From: Massilia sp. Mn16-1_5
Lineage (GTDB): Bacteria > Pseudomonadota > Gammaproteobacteria > Burkholderiales > Burkholderiaceae_D
Length of the DNA stretch: 64,000 nt
Direction of reading: 5' to 3'
Assembly (NCBI RefSeq): GCF_004798585.1
Contig: NZ_PPXQ01000022.1
Span: 1 to 64,000, forward strand
In this document: positions 15,119-24,318 of the stretch, piece by piece
Position numbering within the stretch: position 1 is the first letter of the stretch
Layout of the letters: every line of letters begins with the position of its first letter
Made by a program: the position numbers and the translations under genes
The notes under the pieces: generated by a model
What the model saw: the letters and a program-made list of their open reading frames with translations, nothing else
Databases searched by the model: none
What the model was told of the DNA's origin: nothing

Positions 15119-16444
15119 TCAACGGTGCTTGCGGCGGCTGTTGGTGTTGCGAGAAACGCGCGAATTCGACGCGGCCGTCGCCTTGGTCTTGTAACGGCTG
15201 CTGCGCACCTTGTCGCCGCGGTCCGCCTCCAGCGCCATGACGGCGCTATCGACGATGCTGTCGGCGATGTCGGTACCGGCCGAGGCCGAGGTCTTCGGCA
15301 CCAGGATGGTCGAACCGGCCTTCAGGCGGGTTTGCATCGGGATATTGTTGGCCTGGCGGATGACTTCCGGCGTGGTGCCGAACTTCGAGGCCAGCGAGGA
15401 GATGCTTTCCTTGGCGCTGGTGATGCGGTGCGTGGTCCAGCTCGACAGCGCCTGGCCCCATTGCGCCAGGTTCAGGTGGAACTTCTCGGCGTTCTTCTGG
15501 GGCAGCAGGATCTTGGTGCGGTCGTCGCCGGTGATGACCGGACGCTTGAACTGCGGGTTCAGGGCCTTGAATTCGTCGATCGACATTTCCGCCAGCTGGG
15601 CGGCGACGGCCAGGTCGATGTCGCTGGTCTTGTCGATGGCGGTGAAGTAGGGCTGGTTGTCGATCACCGGCAGCACCACGTTGTACTGGCCCGGGTTGGC
15701 AACGATGTTCTTCACGGCCTGCAGCTTCGGCACGTAGTTGCGGGTCTCGGCCGGCATCAGGTCGGCCAGGCTTTCGAAATCGGTTGGTTTACCCAGCGCC
15801 TGGTTCTTCTTGATCGCCTTCTGGACATTGCCTTCACCCCAGTTGTAGGCGGCCAGGGCCAGCTGCCAGTCGCCGAACATGGTGTACAGGCGCTGCAGGT
15901 AGGTGAGGGCGGCGTCGGTCGAGGCCAGCACGCCGCGGCGCTCGTCCTTGAACATGTTCTGCTTGAGGTCATAGTCCTTGCCGGTGCCCGGCACGAACTG
16001 CCAGAGGCCGGCGGCGCTCGCGGTCGACAGGGCTTGAGGATTGAAGGCCGATTCGATCACCGGCAGCAGGGCCAGTTCGGTCGGCATGCCGCGCTTTTCC
16101 AGCTCCTGCACCACGTGGAACAGGTAGAGCGACGCGCGGCCGGAAATGCGGGCCATGTAGTCGGGCTTGGCGCTATAGGAGCGGGTATGGCGTTCGACCA
16201 GGTTGTTGTTGATGTCGGGAATCGCGTAGCCGCTGCGGATGCGGCCCCAGACGTCGGTTTCCTTGTATTCGTCGACTTTCAGGACGGCCGCACCGTTCGC
16301 GGCGCCATTCGCGGCGGCGGCGGTGGCAGGGCGCAGCACGGCGGCGCCTTGCAGCGCGTTGACCGGGGCATTGTCGATGGCCTGGGCGAAGGGAGCCGAG
16401 AACAGAAGCACCAGCGCGGCAGCAATTGAGGTTTGACGGGTCAT
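15119..16444 (-). CDS. mltD: Membrane-bound-type lytic murein transglycosylase (MltD-like) with LysM
   Basis: The protein has 441 residues with a cleavable signal ('SIAAALVLLFSAPFAQA'). The SLT domain has catalytic Glu131 in 'LLPVIESAFNPQALS', then 'SAAGLWQFVPGTG' and 'ALAAYNWGEGNVQKAI'. Near residues 335-385 there is one LysM peptidoglycan-binding module ('TSAKESISSLASKFGT' to 'RLKAGSTILVP'). It cleaves glycan strands to 1,6-anhydro ends in the periplasm during wall turnover. No lipobox Cys is present in the signal, unlike E. coli MltD, so it is probably soluble or held by LysM. The C-terminus is short and basic. Confidence 0.92.
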   Translation of the reverse strand: MTRQTSIAAALVLLFSAPFAQAIDNAPVNALQGAAVLRPATAAAANGAANGAAVLKVDEYKETDVWGRIRSGYAIPDINNNLVERHTRSYSAKPDYMARISGRASLYLFHVVQELEKRGMPTELALLPVIESAFNPQALSTASAAGLWQFVPGTGKDYDLKQNMFKDERRGVLASTDAALTYLQRLYTMFGDWQLALAAYNWGEGNVQKAIKKNQALGKPTDFESLADLMPAETRNYVPKLQAVKNIVANPGQYNVVLPVIDNQPYFTAIDKTSDIDLAVAAQLAEMSIDEFKALNPQFKRPVITGDDRTKILLPQKNAEKFHLNLAQWGQALSSWTTHRITSAKESISSLASKFGTTPEVIRQANNIPMQTRLKAGSTILVPKTSASAGTDIADSIVDSAVMALEADRGDKVRSSRYKTKATAASNSRVSRNTNSRRKHR

Positions 16445-16882
16445 GTCGTTTCGCTTTCCAGTGTTGCGTCCAGTGTTGCTCTAAAGAACGGCGGGGCTGA
16501 CGATTAAGAGGGCAGTGTACGAAGCAGCTGTTGAGACAGTCAAGTAATAATCCTGGGCAGTTACAAAATTTCTTGTCTATCCTTTTTGCTAACTTGAAAC
16601 TCTTTTGATAACACATCAAGGGGGTATATGGATTTCCTTTCTATGTAGCAATCGTGGTACTCCAGTGGAGTATGCTGAAATCCCTTCAGGCAATATATTC
16701 CTCGTGGAAACAACTCGCCGCTACTGCATGCTTGTCGAATCATTAATGAAATATCGCTCTTCCTGTCCGGCTCGGCATTTTTCAACTTACCCGCCTCGAA
16801 TACCTGACCTATGAGCACACGCAAACTGTGCGTACAATCCGCGTATTGCACCGCGTTTCCTTTTCGAGAACACCTATCTGAT
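16445..16882. other. AT-rich intergenic stretch without a supported gene
   Basis: This 438-bp gap, divergent between the transglycosylase and DUF1415 genes, is much richer in A/T than its surroundings, especially 16530-16770. Open frames exist on both strands (for example 16605-16814, plus) but have atypical codon use and no usable ribosome-binding site. It probably contains the promoters of both flanking genes. A decayed foreign insertion is an alternative. Confidence 0.5.
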
Positions 16883-17452
16883 ATGAGCACCGCCAACCTC
16901 AACGCAGACGATGACGCCATCATCGCCGCCACCCGCAACTGGCTGGAAAAGGCCGTCATCGGCCTCAACCTCTGCCCCTTCGCCAAGTCCGTGTATGTCA
17001 AGGAGCAGGTGCGCTACGTCGTATCGAGCGCGCGCACGCCCGAGGCCCTGCTCGAGGAATTGATGAACGAGCTGCAGAACCTGTCCGACACCCCGGCCGA
17101 GAAAGTCGACACCACGCTGCTGATCCATCCCTTCGTGCTCGACGATTTCCTCGACTACAACGAATTCCTGGACGTGGCCGATGCCGCCGTGGAGGACATG
17201 CAGCTCGACGGCGAACTGCAGGTCGCCAGCTTCCACCCGGAGTACCAGTTCGCCGATACCGACAAGAACGATATCGAGAACTACACCAACCGCGCGCCTT
17301 ACCCGATCCTGCAGATCCTGCGCGAGGAGAGCATCGAGCGCGCCGTCGAAGCCTTCCCGGATGCGGCCGAGATCTTCGAGAAGAACATCGAGACCATGGA
17401 AAAACTGGGCCACGAAGGATGGGACAAGCTCGATGTCGGACCAGCCCGCTAA
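16883..17452 (+). CDS. DUF1415 family protein
   Basis: The protein has 189 residues and matches the DUF1415 pattern: 'WLEKAVIGLNLCPFAKSVY' near the N-terminus, 'TTLLIHPFVLDDFLDYNEFL', 'QVASFHPEYQFADT' and 'NYTNRAPYPILQILREESIERA'. The conserved LCPFA Cys and the FHP motif suggest a metal or redox site, but the function of this family is not established. ATG 16883 begins the conserved region; an ATG 72 bp upstream would add an unrelated leader. It overlaps the next gene by 20 bp. Confidence 0.88.
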   Translation: MSTANLNADDDAIIAATRNWLEKAVIGLNLCPFAKSVYVKEQVRYVVSSARTPEALLEELMNELQNLSDTPAEKVDTTLLIHPFVLDDFLDYNEFLDVADAAVEDMQLDGELQVASFHPEYQFADTDKNDIENYTNRAPYPILQILREESIERAVEAFPDAAEIFEKNIETMEKLGHEGWDKLDVGPAR

Positions 17453-17654
17453 TGGCGAAGGCGGTACGCAGCCGCTCCCTCCGCGTCCGGACACGCCTTG
17501 CGTCGCCGTCTGCTCCACCACCTTCGACGAGGTCTGCCGCGGCTGCGGCCGCACCTATGTCGAGGTCGCCCAGTGGGTTGCCATGACGGCCGAGCAGAAA
17601 GAGATCGTCTGGCAGCGCATCCTGGCCGCCGGCTACCCGCGCCGCAATACCTGA
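17433..17654 (+). CDS. DUF1289 family cysteine-motif protein
   Basis: The 73-residue protein has the DUF1289 four-cysteine arrangement: Cys23, Cys27, Cys35 and Cys38 ('TPCVAVCSTTFDEVCRGCGR'), followed by a helix with 'WVAMTAEQKEIVWQRI'. These Cys probably bind zinc or an iron-sulfur centre. It starts at ATG 17433 inside the end of the DUF1415 gene, in another frame, so the two are cotranscribed and probably coupled. Role unknown. A small Fe-S or zinc accessory protein is the natural guess. Confidence 0.85.
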   Translation: MSDQPANGEGGTQPLPPRPDTPCVAVCSTTFDEVCRGCGRTYVEVAQWVAMTAEQKEIVWQRILAAGYPRRNT

Positions 17655-17734
17655 GCACGCTTGGGTGGCCTTTCCGCCCGGGCGGTCACGGCTATGCGAT
17701 GATAGGCTGACAAGGGACCTTTGCGGGTACGACC

Positions 17735-20700
17735 ATGCCACGATTAGACTTGCGCGGTTTCACCTCCAGAGTAAGCAGGCTGTACACCAAGTCGGTGTAC
17801 GGCGCCATGCTGATGGTCGTCATCGGCGGCCTCGTGATTCCCGCGCTGGTGGCCAGCTACTTCCTGCTCGCGGTCCAGGAACGCCAGAACACGGCCGCCG
17901 AACTCAACGACACCCTGCAGCGCAACGCCGAAATCCTCGCGCTCGGCATGCGCGAGTCGCTCTGGAACATGAATCCCGACGCCGCACGCTCGCTGGTCGA
18001 CTCGGTGATGCGCGACCCGTCCGTAGTGCGCATCCAGGTGCGCGGCCAGGCCGGTACCGGTGCGATCGACGTGCGTGCCCCCGAGCGGGCGCGCGGCCAC
18101 GTGCTGCGCGCCGAACGGCGGGTGGAGATGCAGGGCCAGCACATCGGCGACCTGGTGATCGAGATGGACGACCTGCGCAGCCAGCAGGAGCTGCGCCGCA
18201 AGCAGCGCGACTATGCGCTGGTGCTGGCGGTCCAGGTCACGGTCTCGCTGCTGCTCATCCTCGCTTTCCTGCGCCGGCGCCTGCAGGCACCGCTGCGCAC
18301 CGTCGCCAACTTCTCCGACCGTCTCTCGCGCGGCGACTTCGACACGCCGCTGGTACTCGACGTCGACGGCGAACTGGGACGCCTCGGCAAGCAAATGGAA
18401 CGCATGCGGGTCGCGATCCGCACCTTGTTCGTCGACGTCGCGCGGCGCGAGGAACAGTTCCGCTCGATCGTGACCCAGGTGCCGGGCGCCGTGTTCCGCG
18501 CCCGGGCGCGCGGGACCATCGATTTCGTCAGCGAGGCGATCGAGGAGATCGCCGGCATCCCGGCGTCTGAACTGATGCGGGGCGATACCGACGCCTGGTC
18601 GCGCCTGATCTGGCCCCAGGACCAGGCCCTGCGCAGCCAGGTGCTGCGCGCCGCCCTGCAATCGGGGACCAGCTATGAAGTCGAATACCGGATCGTCGAT
18701 GCCAAGGGAAAGGAACGCTGGGTGCTGGAAAGCGGCCAGCCGCAGCACATGCCCGGCGACGAAGGCTTCTGGGTCGACGGCATCATCTCCGACATCAGCG
18801 AACGCAAGCACAACGAAATGCGCATCGGCGCGCTGCTGGCCGAGCAGAGCGCCATCCTCGACAACGTCATGTTCGGCGTGGTCTTCACGCGCGAGCGGCG
18901 CATCGTCTCGGTCAACCGCCGCACCGAGCAGCTGTTCGGCTATCCCGAGGGCACGCTGGAAGGCGAGCCGGCCTCGATCCTGTTCGTCTCGCCCGGCGAG
19001 CATGCCAAGGCCGAAGACGCATTCTTCCCGCTGCTCGCGCGCGGCGAAGACTCCAGCCACGAGCGCCAGTTCCGGCGCCGCGACGGCAGCCTGCTGTGGT
19101 GCCTGGTGAGCGGCAGTTCGATCGATCCCGGCCATCCGGAAGCGGGCAACGTCTGGGTCTTCGCCGACATCTCCGAGCGCAAGGAAAGCGAGGAAAAGCT
19201 GCGCCTGTCGAGCACCGTGCTGGAGCACATCGCCGACGGCGTGATGGTGGTCGACATGCACGGCAACATCGTGACCGTGAATCCCGCCTTCACCTACATC
19301 ACCGGCTTCGCCATGGAGGAAGTCGTCGGCAAGCCCTGGAACGTGACGCGCTCCAGCCCCGGCGACCAGGAACTGTACTGGAACATGTGGCGCCAGCTGA
19401 ACGACACCGGCTTCTGGCGCGGCGAGTTGTGGAGCACGCGCAAAGATGGCGAGGCCTGGCTGCAGTGGCTCACCGTCTCGACCGTGCGCGGCGACGACGG
19501 CAAGGTGACCCATTACGTGGGCGTCTTCAGCGACATCACGCGCCTCAAGGAATCGCAGGAAAAGCTCGACTACCTGGCGCACCACGATCCGCTCACCAGC
19601 CTGCCGAACCGCCTGCTGTTCCAGGACCGGCTGCTGCACGCGATCGGCCGCGCGGCGCGCGAAGGCCAGCAGCTGGCCGTCATGTTCATCGATCTCGACC
19701 GCTTCAAGAACATCAACGACACCCTCGGCCACCACGTCGGCGACGAACTCCTGAAGCAGGTGGCGGGCGCCCTGGGCCAGCGCCTGCGCGACGGCGACAC
19801 GCTGGCGCGCCTGGGCGGCGACGAATTCATCGTCCTGCTCGAGAACGTGGACGGGGCGTTTGGCGCGCGCCAGGTGGCGGCCAAGATGATGGCGCTGTTC
19901 GAGCAGCCCTTCATGGTGGCCAGCCACGAACTCTTCGTCACCGGCTCGATCGGCATCAGCCTGTTCCCGGCGGACGGCCAGGACGCGAACCTGTTGGTGC
20001 GAAATGCCGACGTCGCCATGTACCAGGCCAAGTCGCGCGGCCGCAACGGTTACCAGTTCTACTCGCCGGCCATGGACGGCGAGGGCGTCGAGCGCCTGCG
20101 CATGGAAGCGCTGCTGCGGCGCGCGATCGAGCGCGGCGAGATCTATCTGCACTACCAGCCGCAGGTCGAAATCGACAGCGGCAAATTGATTGGGGTGGAA
20201 GCGCTGGTACGCTGGCATAATCCCGAACTCGGCCAGGTGAGTCCGGTGCGCTTCATCCCGATGGCCGAGGACACCGGCTTCATCAACCAGCTCGGCGAAT
20301 GGGTGCTGTTCGAGGCCTGCCGCCAGATGCTGCGCTGGGACGAGGCCGGCCTGCAGGTGCCGAAGATGGCGGTCAACCTGTCGGTGCGCCAGGTCGAGCG
20401 CGGGGCGATGGCGCCGCTGGTCGAGCAGGCGCTGGTGACGACCGGACTCGCGCCGCGCCGCCTGCAGCTGGAAGTGACGGAGTCGGTGATCATGAACACC
20501 GGCGACGCGCTCGCGTTCGTCCACGCGCTGCACGCGATCGGTGTCGGCCTGGCGATCGACGATTTCGGCACCGGCTACTCGTCGCTGGCCTATTTGAAGC
20601 AGCTGCCGGTGGACGTGCTGAAGATCGACCGCAGCTTCATCAAGGACATCGCGGTCGATTCGAACGACGAGGCGATCGCGATCGCCATCATCCAGCTCGG

Positions 20701-20896
20701 TAAAAGCATGAACCTCTCGGTGATCGCCGAGGGGGTGGAAAACGAAGAACAGGCGGCATTCCTGCTGCGTCACGGCTGCGCGCGCGCACAGGGTTACCTG
20801 TACGGCCGGCCGGTGGCGCCGGAAGAGCTGCTGCAAGAATGGGGAAGTCACACGCATGAGAGACACGAACACGGCACCGAAGGCGCCGGCACCTGA
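17735..20896 (+). CDS. Membrane PAS-PAS-PAS-GGDEF-EAL c-di-GMP enzyme
   Basis: The protein has 1053 residues. A first membrane helix (about 22-46) and a second ('LVLAVQVTVSLLLILAFL', about 165-182) enclose a periplasmic sensor. Then come a HAMP-like linker, three PAS domains (about 245-365, 370-490 and 495-615), a GGDEF domain ('HHDPLTSLPNRLLF', 'FIDLDRFKNINDTLGHHVGD', 'ARLGGDEFIVLL' near residue 694) and an EAL domain ('GVEALVRWHNPELG' near 821, 'IDDFGTGYSSLAYLKQLPVD'). Both catalytic signatures and the RDGD inhibitory site are intact, so it could make and/or degrade c-di-GMP. Its end overlaps the next gene by 41 bp. Confidence 0.93.
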   Translation: MPRLDLRGFTSRVSRLYTKSVYGAMLMVVIGGLVIPALVASYFLLAVQERQNTAAELNDTLQRNAEILALGMRESLWNMNPDAARSLVDSVMRDPSVVRIQVRGQAGTGAIDVRAPERARGHVLRAERRVEMQGQHIGDLVIEMDDLRSQQELRRKQRDYALVLAVQVTVSLLLILAFLRRRLQAPLRTVANFSDRLSRGDFDTPLVLDVDGELGRLGKQMERMRVAIRTLFVDVARREEQFRSIVTQVPGAVFRARARGTIDFVSEAIEEIAGIPASELMRGDTDAWSRLIWPQDQALRSQVLRAALQSGTSYEVEYRIVDAKGKERWVLESGQPQHMPGDEGFWVDGIISDISERKHNEMRIGALLAEQSAILDNVMFGVVFTRERRIVSVNRRTEQLFGYPEGTLEGEPASILFVSPGEHAKAEDAFFPLLARGEDSSHERQFRRRDGSLLWCLVSGSSIDPGHPEAGNVWVFADISERKESEEKLRLSSTVLEHIADGVMVVDMHGNIVTVNPAFTYITGFAMEEVVGKPWNVTRSSPGDQELYWNMWRQLNDTGFWRGELWSTRKDGEAWLQWLTVSTVRGDDGKVTHYVGVFSDITRLKESQEKLDYLAHHDPLTSLPNRLLFQDRLLHAIGRAAREGQQLAVMFIDLDRFKNINDTLGHHVGDELLKQVAGALGQRLRDGDTLARLGGDEFIVLLENVDGAFGARQVAAKMMALFEQPFMVASHELFVTGSIGISLFPADGQDANLLVRNADVAMYQAKSRGRNGYQFYSPAMDGEGVERLRMEALLRRAIERGEIYLHYQPQVEIDSGKLIGVEALVRWHNPELGQVSPVRFIPMAEDTGFINQLGEWVLFEACRQMLRWDEAGLQVPKMAVNLSVRQVERGAMAPLVEQALVTTGLAPRRLQLEVTESVIMNTGDALAFVHALHAIGVGLAIDDFGTGYSSLAYLKQLPVDVLKIDRSFIKDIAVDSNDEAIAIAIIQLGKSMNLSVIAEGVENEEQAAFLLRHGCARAQGYLYGRPVAPEELLQEWGSHTHERHEHGTEGAGT

Positions 20897-23171
20897 AGAG
20901 GCAGCACCCGCACGGCGTTCGCGCCGCCGCTTCCTGCTGGGCGGCCTGGTGGCCGGCGGCGCGCTGCTGGTCGGCTGGGGCACGCGCCCGCCGCGCCAGC
21001 GCCTGCATACCAGCGAACCGCTGCCGGTGGCCCAGGGTACGGTCGCCCTCAACGGCTGGATCGCGATCGCGCCTGATGGTACGGTCTCCGTCGTCGTGCC
21101 CCGCAGCGAGATGGGCCAGGGCGTGCACACGGCGCTGCCGATGCTGGTGGCCGAGGAGCTGGACGCGCCGCTTGCCAAAGTGCGCATCGCGCCCGCGCCG
21201 ATCGACAAGATCTTCGGCAACCTCGCCGTGCTGCGCGAGAACCTGCCATTCCACCCGGACGAACGGGGGAATGTGAAGGACGGCACCCAGTGGATGCTGG
21301 GGAAGATCGGGCGTGAACTCGGGATCATGTTCACCGGCGGCTCGACCAGCGTGAAGGACGCGTGGATGCCGATGCGCGAGGCCGGCGCCGTGGCGCGCGC
21401 AATGCTTGTCAAAGCCGCGGCCGAGGCCTGGAAGGCCCAGCCGGCCGACCTGCGCACCGAGGACGGCTTCGTGATCCACAAGGATGGCCGGCGCGCGTCC
21501 TACGGCAGCCTGGCCGCGCGCGCAGCGCAGGTCGGCGCCGGTATTGACGCCGGCGACGTGCGCCTGAAGGAGCCGCGCGAATTCGGCCTGATCGGAAAAT
21601 CGGTGCCGCGCCCCGATACGCCGGCCAAGGTCGATGGCAGCGCGCTGTTCGGCATCGACGCCCGCCCACCCGGCATGCTGTACGCGGCCGTCAGGATGGC
21701 GCCCGTGGTCGGCGCCGGCCTCGCCTGGTTCGACGCGAAACCGGTACTGGCGATGCCGGGCGTGGTGCGCGTGGTCGATGTGTCCTCGAGCGCCGGCCAG
21801 TACGCCGGCGCCGGCGCGGGAGTGGCGGTGATCGCGCGCAGCTGGTGGCAGGCCAAGACGGCCGCCGCCGCGCTGACCGTGCGCTGGCACGAGGAGGAGG
21901 GCAGGGCCTTGTCCTCGGAGTCCATTTTCAAGCGCTTCGCCGATGCCCTCGACAATGAGTCCGGCTACGCCTATTTCGAAAGCGGCACGCAAGATGTGAG
22001 CGGCGTGGCGAAAACCGTCACGGCCGAATACCGCGCCCCCTTCCTCGCGCATGCGACGATGGAGCCGGTGAACTGTACCGCCCAGGTCGCGGACGGCAAG
22101 GTCCACCTTTGGGCCTCCACGCAGGTGCCGAGCATCGCGGTCGACGTCGCGGCGAAAGTCGCCGGCGTCGCGCGCGAGGATGTGACGATCGAGGTGATGC
22201 TGCTGGGTGGCGGCTTCGGGCGCCGCCTGGAAGGCGACATGGTGGCGCAGGCCGTCGCCGTGGCCCTGGCCGCCGGCGGCAAGCCGGTGCAGCTGATCTG
22301 GACCCGCGAAGACGACACCACCCACGACGTCTACCGTCCGGCCGCGCTGGCGCGCTTCAAGGCCAGCCTGGATGCTGCTGGCCGCCTGCTCGCCTGGGAC
22401 AACAAGTCGGCCAGCGGCGCGATCGGCCACCAGTACTTCCCGCGCAACCTGGGCCTGCCCGGCATGGGGCCGGACAAGACCACGGCCGAGGGCGAGTACG
22501 ACATGCAGTACGAGATCGCCAACCAGCGCATCGCCCACGTCATCGTCGAGAGCCCGGTGCCGCTCGGCTACTGGCGCTCGGTCGGACACTCGCACAATGC
22601 CTTCTTCAAGGAGGGCTTCCTCGACGAGGTGGCGCACGCGGCGGGGCAGGACGGCGTGGCTTACCGGCGCGCGCTCTTGAGGGAGCACCCGCGCCATCTG
22701 GCCGTGCTGGATGCGGCCCTGGGCAAGGCCGGCACGCCGCCCGATGGGCGCGCCCATGGCGTGGCCGTGCACCAGTCCTTCGGCAGCATCGTGGCCCAGG
22801 TGGCCGAGGTCTCGGTCGAGGGCACGGAGATCCGCGTGCACCGCGTGGTCTGTGCGATCGACTGCGGCATGGTGGTCAATCCGAACATCGTGGCCCAGCA
22901 GATGGAAGGCGCGGTGGTATTCGGCCTGTCGGCGGCGCTGGGGGGCGAGATCACGATCAAGGACGGCCGCATCCAGCAGTCGAACTTCGGCGACTATCCG
23001 GTGCTGCGCATGGACCGCGCGCCACTGGTGGAAACGGTGATCGTGCCGAGTCTTGAAGCACCCGAGGGCGTGGGCGAGCCGGGCGTGCCGCCGGTCGCGC
23101 CGGCGGTGGCGGCGGCCGTGTTCAAGCTAACCGGCAAGCGCCTGCGCAGCCTGCCGCTGCGCCTGGCCTGA
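20856..23171 (+). CDS. Molybdopterin-binding hydroxylase large subunit (IorB/xanthine dehydrogenase family), Tat-exported
   Basis: The protein has 771 residues. The N-terminus carries a twin-arginine signal ('RRSRRRFLLGGLVAGGALLVG'). The rest follows the isoquinoline 1-oxidoreductase beta-like layout: 'VPRSEMGQGVHTALPMLVAEEL', 'GGSTSVKDAWMPMREAGAVAR', 'VMLLGGGFGRRLEGDMVAQA', 'YRAPFLAHATMEPVNC' and a final 'EGVGEPGVPPVAPAVAAAVF', whose Glu is the likely catalytic base. These enzymes bind molybdopterin cytosine dinucleotide and usually work with a small 2Fe-2S subunit, which is not encoded next to it. A molybdate transporter lies immediately downstream on the other strand. Confidence 0.9.
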   Translation: MRDTNTAPKAPAPEEAAPARRSRRRFLLGGLVAGGALLVGWGTRPPRQRLHTSEPLPVAQGTVALNGWIAIAPDGTVSVVVPRSEMGQGVHTALPMLVAEELDAPLAKVRIAPAPIDKIFGNLAVLRENLPFHPDERGNVKDGTQWMLGKIGRELGIMFTGGSTSVKDAWMPMREAGAVARAMLVKAAAEAWKAQPADLRTEDGFVIHKDGRRASYGSLAARAAQVGAGIDAGDVRLKEPREFGLIGKSVPRPDTPAKVDGSALFGIDARPPGMLYAAVRMAPVVGAGLAWFDAKPVLAMPGVVRVVDVSSSAGQYAGAGAGVAVIARSWWQAKTAAAALTVRWHEEEGRALSSESIFKRFADALDNESGYAYFESGTQDVSGVAKTVTAEYRAPFLAHATMEPVNCTAQVADGKVHLWASTQVPSIAVDVAAKVAGVAREDVTIEVMLLGGGFGRRLEGDMVAQAVAVALAAGGKPVQLIWTREDDTTHDVYRPAALARFKASLDAAGRLLAWDNKSASGAIGHQYFPRNLGLPGMGPDKTTAEGEYDMQYEIANQRIAHVIVESPVPLGYWRSVGHSHNAFFKEGFLDEVAHAAGQDGVAYRRALLREHPRHLAVLDAALGKAGTPPDGRAHGVAVHQSFGSIVAQVAEVSVEGTEIRVHRVVCAIDCGMVVNPNIVAQQMEGAVVFGLSAALGGEITIKDGRIQQSNFGDYPVLRMDRAPLVETVIVPSLEAPEGVGEPGVPPVAPAVAAAVFKLTGKRLRSLPLRLA

Positions 23172-23175
23172 ATTT

Positions 23176-24318
23176 TTACGGCCGGCGCACGGCCCAGTGC
23201 ACGGTCATCCCGGCCAGGAAGGCCAGGCCTACGTTCCACAGCGCCAGGCCGGCCGTCAGCGCGATCGGCAGCAGTACGCGCCAGTCGCGTCGATCCTGTG
23301 TCATCGGCGCATTCGCCGCCGCCATGCGCGCGCCGGCCAGGAACAGGATGGCGCCCAGCACGGCCGCCGGCAGCGCCTGCAGCAGGAAGGCGATCGACTC
23401 GCTGAAGCACAGGGCCAGGACCAGCAGCATCCCTCCGAATACGACCGGCGCGCCGCCCGTGCGCGCCCCGAAGGCCGTGCAGGCCGCCATGCCGCCGGCG
23501 CCATGGCACATCGGGACCGCGCCGACCAGGCTGCCCGCCAGGTTGATGGCGCCGGTCGTGAGGGCGACCTTGCGCACGCTGGTGGGCTGCTGCGGGAACA
23601 GGCGGTTGTTCTCGCCGGTGACCGCGATCACGGCATTGCCCAGCGTGAGCGGCAACTGCGGCAGCGCCAGCAACAGGGCACCGTTCACGAAGTCCTTCCA
23701 TTCCAGGGTTCCGACGGCCAGCGCGGGCAGGCGCGGCGCGAAGCCGAATTGCGCCACTTCCCACAGCGAAGGATTGCGCACCATGCCGTAGGCGAAGCCG
23801 CCCAGCAGCAGGAGCAGCATGGCCGGGAACAGCCGGCTGCGCCGCAGGGCGACGGCGACCAGCAGGGCGACGAGGGCCGCCGGCCAGTCCGTGTCCATCA
23901 TGCGCGCACCCTGCAGCATGAAGGAGACGCCCAGGCCGATCACGATGCCTTGCACGACGGCGCCCGGGACGAGCCGGGCCAGGCGGCCGGCCGCGCCGCT
24001 GAGCCCGAGCAGCAGCCAGAATACGCCGCTGGCCAGGCTGGCCGCGACGATGGTCGCACCCGTGACCGTTCCCGCCTGGGCCACGGCGAGCGCGCCGACC
24101 GCCTTCATCGGCTGCACCGGGAAGGGCGTGCGGTACACCAGGCCGCAGCCGACCAGGGCGGCGCCGAAGGCGAGCAGGATGCCGGCCGGGTCCATGTCGA
24201 ACACGCTGACGTAGGCGAGCACGAAGGGGATGAAGGTGCCCAGGTCGGCAAACGCGGCCAGGCACTCGACACGGTCGAAGCGCAGCGGCGCGCCCGGTCC
24301 GGCCGCGCGTTCCGTCAT
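23176..24318 (-). CDS. MOT1-type sulfate/molybdate transporter
   Basis: The protein has 380 residues with about ten hydrophobic helices. Two conserved blocks mark the family: 'AAFADLGTFIPFVLAY' near the start and 'PLTLGNAVIAVTGENNRLFP' with 'VGAVPMCHGAGGMAA' in the second half; both occur in MOT1/SulP-related molybdate carriers. ATG 24318 overlaps the stop of the upstream regulator gene (ATGA), so both are translationally coupled. The start was set there because residues further upstream belong to another reading of the regulator gene. It ends 4 bp from the stop of the molybdoenzyme gene, convergent, which fits molybdate supply for that enzyme. Confidence 0.88.
   Translation of the reverse strand: MTERAAGPGAPLRFDRVECLAAFADLGTFIPFVLAYVSVFDMDPAGILLAFGAALVGCGLVYRTPFPVQPMKAVGALAVAQAGTVTGATIVAASLASGVFWLLLGLSGAAGRLARLVPGAVVQGIVIGLGVSFMLQGARMMDTDWPAALVALLVAVALRRSRLFPAMLLLLLGGFAYGMVRNPSLWEVAQFGFAPRLPALAVGTLEWKDFVNGALLLALPQLPLTLGNAVIAVTGENNRLFPQQPTSVRKVALTTGAINLAGSLVGAVPMCHGAGGMAACTAFGARTGGAPVVFGGMLLVLALCFSESIAFLLQALPAAVLGAILFLAGARMAAANAPMTQDRRDWRVLLPIALTAGLALWNVGLAFLAGMTVHWAVRRP

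Noticed and set aside
16605..16814. 69-codon plus-strand frame in the AT-rich gap
   Set aside because: No ribosome-binding site, atypical codon use and no recognisable pattern.
17744..21481. A 1245-codon open frame on the minus strand
   Set aside because: It is antisense to the PAS-GGDEF-EAL gene and the molybdoenzyme start. High GC keeps the opposite frame open; composition is His/Arg/Gln-rich with no domain.
20856..23171. Selenium-dependent molybdenum hydroxylase linked to selD
   Set aside because: The known selenium-dependent hydroxylase loci carry other accessory genes that are absent here, and selD pairs with senB; distance alone is weak evidence.
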